Part shown: piece by piece, positions 55,694 to 64,000 of the stretch | Position numbering within the stretch: the first letter of the stretch is position 1 | Layout: each line of letters opens with the position of its first letter | NCBI GenBank assembly: GCA_945859605.1 | Contig: OX243815.1 | Location: forward strand, 28,566,981 to 28,630,980 | Direction of reading: 5' to 3' | From: Lumbricus rubellus | Lineage: Eukaryota; Annelida; Clitellata; Crassiclitellata; Lumbricidae | Length of the DNA: 64,000 bases | Program-made: the position numbers and the translations under genes | Notes under the pieces: model-generated | The model's input: only the letters and a program-made list of their open reading frames with translations | Told to the model about the DNA's origin: nothing | The model's database searches: none

Positions 55694-55954
55694 ACTGATC
55701 AGTGGTTCAGGCTTAAGATTTGTTTCTTAGTAAAGCCTTTTCAAGTCGTGGCATAAAGATGATTCTTCATGCGAGCATTGGCAAAGATTGAAAGTCTTGA
55801 GTCTTGACAGAATCGAACAGGAAGCAATATGCTGCTGCAGAAAAAATTAACGATCTGCCGTAGAAAAGAAGTTATGGTGATTAAACCCTTTGAGTTTGTG
55901 CTGTATAGATCAGAGGAGTATATAGGGGGGCTATATAGCATGATTTTATATGTC

Positions 55955-55958
<4 letters not shown>

Positions 55959-56016
<58 letters not shown>

Positions 56017-56239
56017 TCTCTGTGTTCTGTATGTTCTCTGTCTCTGCATCTGCATCTGTCTCTGTCTCTCATGCACTCTCTCACTCTTTGTCTCTCTGTC
56101 TCTGTGTGTGTATCACTCTTTTTCTTTCTCTCTCACACACACACACCTCTATCTTTGTCTCTGTATCTGTATCTGCCTCTGCCTCTGTCTCTCTGTATCT
56201 GTCTCTGTCTCTGCCTCTGTCTCGATCTGTCTCTGCCTG

Positions 56240-56324
<85 letters not shown>

Positions 56325-56430
56325 AGCACACACCCCTCTGTCTCTGCCTCTGTCTCTGCCTCTATCTCTATCTCTGTCTCTTTCTTTGTCTCTTTCTTTG
56401 TCTCCTACTCTGTCTCCTTCTGGACATCAG
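55959..56430. repeat. Compound (TG)n, (CT)n, (CA)n microsatellite
   Basis: (TG)n about 55960-56014, mixed CTGT/CT, pure (CT)n about 56240-56302, (CA)n to 56325, then CTGTCT. The overlapping long frames are repeat readings. Confidence 0.95.
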
Positions 56431-57559
56431 CAGACGAATTAAATTTAACTACAGCTCCTCATAAATAGCTTATATATAGTGGTCTAGGCAGACAAAACAC
56501 CGAAACCAATTAAGCCAATCGTAAATAAGACGGAACGACCGTGCAGAGAAGTCATCATGCCTGCAGACCGATGGAAGCGGCCTTTAATTTTTACGACATT
56601 TTTTAACAGCCAAACTGACTAAACCAAGAAATTGTTCGTGCAAGATGATAAGCCTACTGCACATCGCTTTCAGCGTACCGTAAGAAAGTTATTTAGCGCC
56701 GTATAGGTTTTGAACAGAAGTGGCATAAAATTTGTTGAACTTTGATTACAAAGTACAGTATAATATATTTGAGTATCTATGCTGCAGAACTATAATATTA
56801 TATTATAGGCGAACCTTATATCTGACGAGTTCCTGCTTATTAATGAACCTAGTGAGTCTAGTCTACATAGGTTATGTCTCATTACGTTTTTCCAAGATAA
56901 GGTGATGATTTGGAATTACTGTTTCATTGCAGAGGTCATCTGCAAGGTCACCGTTGGGATAAGCTCCTCGAGATATGCATCAGGTCACCGAGAAGGTTAT
57001 ACACATTGAGCAAAGGCATAAAAATTATCTCCTGTCGGCCAAGGAATCAAACTGCCACCATTTGAATCCAGTTTATAACTCAATAGGTTACATATATCCA
57101 GTTGACACATGTCAAATCCTCTCAGCAAATGACATGTCCCAAACAGTTCGACCTGCAGAATTATTCGAAAACTGCATGCCCTTTTAAATGACGAAAATTA
57201 ACATCGATTCAGCGAGAAAATCGAGAAAACTATTGCGAGCTGAGAGTGTTTCTGCAGTGATAGATTTTGTGCTGCAGTGATTGTCCAAAGAATGAACGGA
57301 GAGTGGAAACTGAAAGCGCGGACGTCGCTGAGGAGAAGGAAGCGCGGATGTCGTTGAGGAGACGGATGAGGATGAGCTGAGTGTTAAGCGGCGGTGGCGT
57401 CGAGTGAACAGCAAACAGGAATCGACGTGTCTGGCTTAGGTGTCACATTCGGAGATTGAAAACTGGTGACGGCCGTGTCACAAGAAATGGACCGGAAATG
57501 AAATTACCACCAATGCTCCTGGTTTATTCGATGGCCACGGGGGAGGAAATGGGGGAGGG
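56431..57559. other. Intergenic DNA, nothing supported
   Basis: No exon with splice support or recognisable domain. Near 57310-57360 a short gaaagcgcggacgtcgctgaggaga-type segment is duplicated. Confidence 0.45.
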
Positions 57560-57955
57560 AGCGAGAGAGAGAGAAAGAAAGAGAGAGAGGAGGGAGAGAC
57601 ACTGTGAAAGAGAGAGGGAGACAGACAGACAGACAGATATAGACAGACAGAGCGAGAGACAGACAGGCAGGCAGACAGATAGACAGAAACAGAAACACAG
57701 ACAGAGAAAGAGAGTGAGAGAGTATTACGGAGATATAAACAAGACTGACGAGTCTGAACAGGATAGAAGACGAAGCAACCATGAAATCGTACAGAAAGAA
57801 CTGTGACAAAGAACTGAAGACAAACTCGAAGAATTCAGGCAACATTAATTTTGTCCTTTTATCTCTCTCCATCTCTCTCTGGTTGTCTCTCTCTTTCTCT
57901 CTTTCTCTCTCTCTCTCTCTGTTTTTATGTCTCTCGGTCTTTCTGTCTTTCTGTC
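57560..57955. repeat. (GA)n/(ACAG)n tract and (CT)n tract in inverted relation
   Basis: A purine GAGAGA/CAGACAGA run (57560-57720) and a pyrimidine CTCTCT run (57860-57950) flank about 130 bp. They could pair as a loose inverted repeat but look independent. Confidence 0.75.
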
Positions 57956-58916
57956 GATGGAATGATGTAGGGCCTATGTCTGTCTATTTGTTTTGTAAAC
58001 CACCAAGTCGATTTGATAGTGATTGCGTAGAACCTTACGTAGACCTAAGTCTGCAATTACATTGACATATGTTTGCCTGTGATTGTATTTTTGTAAGTCT
58101 TTTAGTCTTTTTCTCCGGCTCTTCATTCAACGTGTAAGCTTCCTGTCATATAGTTTGATTACCATAGATTACAGTTCAGACATTTTTCAATCATCATTTG
58201 TCGTGTACAAATTTCCATCAAAAATAGCTTAGACTTAATCCAACGGCTCTTCATAACATAGGTTCTTTTGAAATTTCACAAAGCCTCGATCTAGATGAGA
58301 ATCGAGAAGTACAAAAAAAACGTGAAATTAAAACCAAGTCGGAATCAGTTGAAAGAGACGGAAGTTAAGTTAATATAGCGGAAGGTCAGAGAAATTGAAA
58401 GTTGGGTCACAGTGAGTGTGGACATAGGACGTAGGCCTACGACATGTAATAAAGGTCAACAATTTTCCATAATGACTCTCCTTTGATTAGCAATATTTGC
58501 AAAATTGTCGATATTACAATAATTAATTTATTATTACATGTACCAGTAATGTTGTTTACATAAATTTCAGAGGGTGTTTGTAACCTGAAACGTTCGTTCA
58601 TCCGGTTCTTGAATTCAGAATTTAAATGAATTTTAATATGTGGCATAGATCTATTAATTCATTTCGAGAATTATTTATATAACGCCAAGAGCAACCTGTA
58701 TCGGGATGCATTTCTCTGCATCCCGGTTGAGACTTACATATCGCTCGAGCAATGCGATCTTCGCACACGTCGGATGTCTTCTCAGCGGCCAACTCTCTAG
58801 ACGTTGAAACGGTCTTGCATCTAATATTCGAGCATCTGGCTCAATCGATTCTATGCGGATCTCTAATCAAGATTTAATTGTTCTGTACGGCATAACCTTC
58901 CGTTAGTTCAATGTTA

Positions 58917-59005
58917 GGCGCCGTTGTAACAGCGTTACAGCGCCATAAAAACTGTCGTCAGCCGTTGTAACAGCGTTAAAGCGCAATAAAACTGTCGTCA
59001 TTATC
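58917..59005. repeat. Tandem duplication of about 44 bp
   Basis: Gccgttgtaacagcgttacagcgc + cataaaaactgtcgtca is followed by a near copy (agcgttaaagcgcaataaaactgtcgtca). Confidence 0.85.
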
Positions 59006-60459
59006 AACATTATCTTCAACGCTTTTGTCTTATGAAGTGGATTCTGCAGGAGTTTCAAGATTAGATCAGAATATGCTTAAAAAATTATTCATGCAATCGA
59101 TAGAATTGAATCAATGGATGAGCTCTTAAGAAATTTTCACATTTAATTTTTTCATTTAATCAACAAAGTGTAACATGACATAACAATGATTTTCAGTGGC
59201 TTAGAAGACGCTGGGTCTGTTCTAGAAGTTAGAACCACTGTAAATATATATAATGCTCTGCAATACTTCAGTATTTACATATGAGCACAATATTTGACAT
59301 AGTCAGAAGACGCGCAGTGTTTGGCGTAGTCAAACATTGGTTGTGGCACCGTGCGTATGTGCATGTCAAAGTGACCTGAGCGAGTGATCGGAGCGCACGG
59401 TGGTCCTCGGCCTTTAACCCCATTGCACAGTGTATACGAGTTCGAGCAATGCCCTATGCAATTATTACTGTCTATAGGAACATTGAGCAGGTTCTTCATG
59501 TACAAATACGCCATCGATGTTCTGTAACATATAGGGTTCGGCAATGCACTTCTGAACAATGGAAGAGGTCAGGAAAGGCCAACTACAATTATTGTAAATT
59601 GATAATGCACTCCTTATATACAAAGCTGAAAAACGAGTAGAATACGCAGATTGGCAGCAGGCTGCCATGTACAGTAAAATTCGACTCTTGTAGAACTCTT
59701 GTAGAACCTCTGTTAAAATTACTAGATCATGACACAATTAATTTTTACTCCGTACTTGTCAATTTAAATTAATAAAAGACTATTACTGACATTATTACTA
59801 TAATTATTATTCTTTTTTTACCTGTGGTACATGTAATCCCTCAGGATTTAGAAAAAATATCGATACCATTTTTCTGGGATAGCTATAGTCTTCGCTTATA
59901 TTGGCACTTATATTATTACTATTCTGGGGTACCGTATTATTATTATCATTATTGTCCAGAAAATAATGACACAATCTTAAGCGCTTTTTGCCCTCAGAAA
60001 CAAACCAACATTCGTTAACCCCTATAATCGTGTAGATGCAAAGGCTTATAGTCTAATAAAAAAACTACTCATTTACAAGCACCATGCCACTACATCGCCC
60101 ATAAAATTATAGTTTTGTCAGAACAAACCCTTCGAAGCAAACGCTTGCGCTAAATAACACAAACACCGCTCAAATTCATTCGCAAAAAAAGTTATTCTGA
60201 AATAATTATAATCGCACGTCTGTACAGAAGCGGCGCACGCCCTTAGACTCTCGAAAACGACAATGTAACCACCCGAAGCAATTGTCAAGCACCTGAAGCG
60301 GGCTTTAGCCAGTAGTAGTAGCTGTAGTAGTAGTAGTGGTATAGTAGTCCATCGTACAGTTGTTGCACAACTAAATGCAGTTCGTACGGATCTATCAGTG
60401 TTCGCTCGAAGAATTTCAACGAGTTTTGCTACACCCAATATTCCTCTGAAAGAAGTCAC
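59006..60459. other. Intergenic DNA, nothing recognised
   Basis: AT-rich; frames of 60-130 codons without domains. A (GTA)n-like tagtagtag stretch is at 60310-60340. Confidence 0.45.
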
Positions 60460-60752
60460 GTTTTCGCGGTGACGCCTGCCCGCCCTTCCCGCCCGTCTGC
60501 CCACTGAGCCGCGGCTCTACCCTGCCACCTAAGAACCTCAGGCGGACGCACCAAAGCGTGTCTTCTCTCCACCCAGGCGTACAGTTGCGTACAGTTGTAC
60601 GGTTCTATGCACGTTGGCGTCGTGTATGGAGGCGCAAGACGCTCTCGGCTGAGCACGAAGACGTGCGAGTTGCGGGCGCGAAAAAACCGGAAAAGACAAC
60701 GAGTTAAACGAGTTTGACCAGCATAGTCACTGCAGCGAAGTCGACGACGACT
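60460..60752 (+). promoter_or_regulatory. Candidate promoter/5' UTR, GC-rich
   Basis: Compared with its surroundings this stretch is GC- and CpG-rich (cgcccttcccgcccgtctgcc, gagccgcggctc). It directly precedes an ATG plus strong splice donor. An in-frame stop upstream of the ATG supports translation starting there. No TATA box is evident. Confidence 0.45.
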
Positions 60753-60793
60753 ATGGACAACGGTGGAACTACAAGTCAACAGCTGCTGCTTCG
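60753..60793 (+). CDS. Candidate first coding exon (MDNGGTTSQQLLL)
   Basis: The ATG at 60753 is followed by 13 codons and then a near-consensus donor, tcg|gtaagtaag (GT at 60794-60795). The frame has a TAA about 50 bp upstream, so this ATG would be the first Met. GC-rich upstream sequence and the downstream direction suggest a gene running to the right, probably out of the window. No downstream exon could be tied to it, so the protein cannot be named. Confidence 0.45.
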
Positions 60794-61374
60794 GTAAGTA
60801 AGCTTATCTGCCTGTCTACTGCGGTCTTCACACGCCTCGGTGTAACTGCGAGCGGAATTGCTCGCAGGTCGCTTGGAAAGGTGCTTAGAAAGAGAGAGAT
60901 CATGTTTGCTCAGTTTATGAGGCTTGTTTGCAGATAATAATAAGGGTTCGTGTAGAACTGTAGATAATATTGTGCACTGGATTGTTCGATGAACTAAGAG
61001 CGCTTTGCAGAAAAATGTAGGAACCATAATTATGTCCGTATGGAAAGAACTCCTTCCATGTCGAATAGTTACATGTGGAGAATTAGGCTATAGGAAAAGA
61101 AACAGAGTGCTGCTTCTTTATTAGGACCTACTCGAACCAGGAACTACATTTTTTGTATACGTGTACAGTGTACGCACAATAGTAGTAATGGGGAAGTCCG
61201 TGTACGAAACGGTATATAATTAGATCTATAGCCTAAATAGTCAGCTCGTGTCAGATTAGTTTTTGTTGTACAAGAGCCAATGAGAGGAGGGAACTGCAAG
61301 TCCGATGCACGTAGTTAAAAACAATAGGCTGTTACCACTGGTAGATTAATTATTACTAAGTGATGCTGGTGATG

Positions 61375-61575
61375 GTGGTGTAGTGGGTATGTTCGCTGCC
61401 TCACAGCCGGAAGGTTGCAAGTTTGAATCCACCTCAAGCCACCGTGTAAGGACCTTGGGCAAGTCCTTCACCGCAATTGCTCTGGCGCTTCGGCGTGAAA
61501 CTCCAATGCAATGTACGCGCTGTGGCCGGGAGCGCCTCTGAGTAGTGAGCTGGAAGGGCGCTATAGAAATAGAGA
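61375..61575 (+). mobile_element. tRNA-derived SINE, copy 4
   Basis: A box ggtggtgtagtggg, B-box-like agtttgaatccacc, body ggaccttgggcaagtcc, cgcttcggcgtgaaac, gggagcgcctctgag and tail aagggcgctatagaaat. It follows the 6337 copy with moderate divergence. Confidence 0.88.
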
Positions 61576-62138
61576 AATATTATTTTTAAAATGCCAGTGA
61601 ACGTATAGCTTCTTACAAAGAAATAATTAGCTATTTAAAGCTCTGAATCGTTTACAAGTCATAACGTTGCTCTGTTTGACTGATTGGGCAGGTGTAAGTT
61701 AGGATTGTAATTCCCCATGGATGAGGGATACATGTAAGTAAGTACAATGTAGACCTAGCTCTCTTCAGCTGCACGGAGAGACCTAGAGAAAACCAGACTT
61801 CAGTGTTTACATAGACAATAATATTATCTGTTTGCCGTGTCTAGTCTTATTGCACGTGTGCACTAAGAAATACCTGGTCCCTAGAACTGCATGCGTGTTC
61901 ACAACTTGGCTGTCATTGAAATCATATTGTACAAATATTTGGCTGATTCATGCACAAACATCTATGTCATCTATGAAATTTGTGGTTTCTGCTGTTAATC
62001 TAGTATCTTTTCCCATATCAAAGCGTTACTAGATGAAATGATCAAGAAGTTATATAGACTATATCTATTTATCCGTCAACTTGACCTAGAGTCTATAGAT
62101 CGACCGATGGATGAAGGAGTTCACTAGTTGAAAAATGA

Positions 62139-62640
62139 ATGGATACATGGGTGGAAAATGGATTGATACATTGGTGGAAAATGGATGGATACATGGGTGG
62201 AAAATGGATGGATACATGGGTGGAAAGATGGATTGATACATTGGTGGAAAATGGATGGATACATTGGTGGAAAGATGGATGGATACATGGGTGGAAAATG
62301 GATGGAAATTGGATACATTGGTGGAAAATGGATGGATACATGGGTGGAAAATGGATGGATACATGGGTGGAAAGATGGATTGATACATTGGTGGAAAATG
62401 GATGGATACATTGGTGGAAAGATGGATGGATACATGGGTGGAAAATGGATGGAAATTGGATACATTGGTGGAAAGATGGATGGATACATGGGTGGAAAAT
62501 GGATGGAAATTGGATACATTGGTGGAAAGATGGATGGATACATGGGTGGAAAATGGATGGATATTGGATACATTGGTGGAAAGATGGATGGATACATGGG
62601 TGGAAAATGGATGGAAATTGGATACATTGGTAGACAGATG
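62139..62640. repeat. Higher-order minisatellite, GGATACATGGGTGGAAAATGG unit
   Basis: Basic units of about 22 bp (ggatacatgggtggaaaatg) alternate with attggtgg and aaagatgg variants to give larger blocks, repeated about five times. All the long frames here, on both strands, read this array. Confidence 0.93.
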
Positions 62641-63170
62641 AATGGATAGGCCTACATGAGAAGACGAATGCCGTACTGAACAAGCGTAGCCTACGGATGA
62701 AGAAATATACAAAATATGGAAATTAACCCCTTACCCCATGTGGTTAGCTTCGCTGTGTTTACTGCCGTAGGCGCTCCAGTCTCCAGGGGTTGATTGAGCT
62801 CGCCTGTGCCATACCGGCACGACCCGCAAAAACACCTATTAAAGAAACACTTGAAAATGACTGACTTAGTTGGCTTCGTCGTGGTTGGCATTTTGTTGGC
62901 AGACGACAGGCCGCTCTAGGTTCGTTATGAGGTCATTTGAATCTAATAGCAGGTACCCTGGACGATCATTGGAAATGCGCCATAGGGGGGAGAAGAAGGG
63001 AGGGGACTGAGGTTGGAGTCTACTAAGCTCATGATTGGATGAAATATTGTTCCATGTAAGAAATAACATCCGGAATTTGCAGGAAGAACAGCAGGAGAAT
63101 GTTGTATATAATTATTATGTAGGCCCGTATTCCTTCCAATTTATTTTGTTTGCATAATTTGTATCGCTTC
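62641..63170. other. Unassigned DNA right of the minisatellite
   Basis: No supported exon, element end or tandem repeat was recognised. Confidence 0.45.
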
Positions 63171-63179
63171 GCATGCCTA

Positions 63180-63720
63180 CTTCTTTCTCTCTCTCTGCCT
63201 CTGTTTTGTCACTGTCTCTCGCTCTCTCTCACGCTCTCCCTCTCTGTTTCTGTCAATGTATACTCTTTTTTGTCTCTGCTCCTCTGTCTCTGCCCTCTCT
63301 CTCCATCTCTGTATGTGTCTCTCTCTCTCTCTCACACACACACACACGCACGCGCGCACACCATCTCTTTCTGTTTCTCTCTGTCTGTCTCTCTGTATCT
63401 CTCCGATTACCTCTTCCTCTCTGGATGCCCTTTCATTTCTCTTTTAATTTGTCTTCAGAACCTCAGCTTTCTTCCCTGCACAATTCTTCGCATGCTAATG
63501 GACATCTGACTGACGCTGCTTCAAAGTCAAAGAATATCTTTCTCGTTTTCATCTCTGTGTCTCTGTCTCTGTCTGTCTCTGTCTCTGTCTGTCTCTATCT
63601 GTCTCTGTCTCTGACTCTGTCTCTCTCTCTCTCCATTTATCTGTCTTCTTCTATCTGTCTCCTTCCATCTGTCTCCTTCTCTTTCGCTCATTCTCGTTCC
63701 AATTTCTGTTTTCCTTCTTT
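63180..63720. repeat. (CT)n/(CTGT)n pyrimidine microsatellites
   Basis: Several CT-rich runs with a short (CA)n at 63332-63350. The Leu/Ser-rich frames are artefacts. The last 280 bp of the window show no supported feature. Confidence 0.9.
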
Positions 63721-64000
63721 CACGTCTTGTCTTGTCTCTCCCACTTCACTTTTCGCCTCTTAAAAATGCTGTTTTCTTATTCCTGTCTCTGTATGCGCTT
63801 TCCTTTGTACATGCATCACTGCTTTGTCTGCCTGTTGTGTCTATCGACTCTTCAATTTTGTGCCCAGTTGACGGCACCATACAATTTCAGCAGCCTGTTG
63901 CTTCAGGTTCATGGAAATTATTCATTGGGTCGAAAAAATTACGTGTTGAGAGCACATGAAAAATTTTAAAGAATTTTTGGCAGGTCATAAGACTGGTCAA

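Noticed and set aside
55829..56468. Cys-Val and Ser-Leu frames of 160-211 codons
   Set aside because: Overlapping readings of (TG)n, (CT)n and (CA)n in several frames and both strands.
62086..62712. Frames of 150-208 codons rich in STNVSNFHPF or MDTWVENGW
   Set aside because: All frames on both strands read the same minisatellite.
62724..62800. Second piggyBac-like element (TTAACCCCTTACCCC)
   Set aside because: The opposite end is only aggggttga without TTAA and the internal similarity to the 23616 family is absent.

Overview
The window looks like nuclear DNA from an invertebrate animal, most likely a deuterostome and possibly an echinoderm. Coding information is split into short exons with GT-AG introns and one GC-AG intron. 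Intergenic DNA is AT-rich and full of microsatellites, and the palindromic word taggccta recurs throughout. The transposons are typical of marine animals: a CR1/L2-like LINE, tRNA-derived SINEs, hAT and piggyBac-type MITEs, a FLYWCH/MULE transposon and a Ty3/gypsy element of the Gmr1-like type reported from deuterostomes. The species assignment is inference; no rRNA or mitochondrial marker is present.

Host genes. (1) 190-915 (+): the last coding exon of a single-pass membrane protein that weakly resembles KCNE potassium-channel subunits. (2) 4666-7067 (-): a two-exon gene for a secreted TGF-beta superfamily ligand. The exons join in phase to about 497 residues, with signal peptide, propeptide, a furin-type site and a nine-cysteine mature domain. 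(3) 24019-38191 (-): six exons of a secreted or GPI-anchored cysteine-rich protein of the type Pfam calls DUF7042-DUF7045. Exon phases agree except across one gap where a linking exon is missing, and the signal-peptide exon was not found. (4) 60753-60793 (+): a candidate first coding exon behind a GC-rich region.

Mobile DNA. 8788-10510 is a 5'-truncated, internally deleted LINE. 13277-19872 is a complete LTR-bounded insertion (1104-bp LTRs, apparently identical; 5-bp target duplication). Its single ORF runs gag, zinc knuckle, protease, integrase, then only the first residues leading into reverse transcriptase. This is the unusual Gmr1-like order, and the RT/RNase H part is deleted, so the insertion is young but non-autonomous. 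53445-55693 is a MULE whose terminal inverted repeats are built from tandem GGACAAAACCCCC-type units. Six hAT-type non-autonomous elements have good 8-bp target duplications or TIRs (29294, 30585, 34687, 40093, 43133, 46694), with one decayed copy at 4095. The 2.3-kb element at 43133 carries a nested SINE with its own 13-bp duplication. A 63-bp TTAA-flanked piggyBac-like MITE occurs twice.

The rest is microsatellite and minisatellite sequence (notably 12122-12660, 26520-26787, 41885-42930, 45806-46340, 62139-62640) plus unannotated intergenic or intronic DNA. Many long open frames there (HPSIHPFIH-, LPLPLP-, MMMM- or SLSLS-type) are readings of simple repeats and are not genes.
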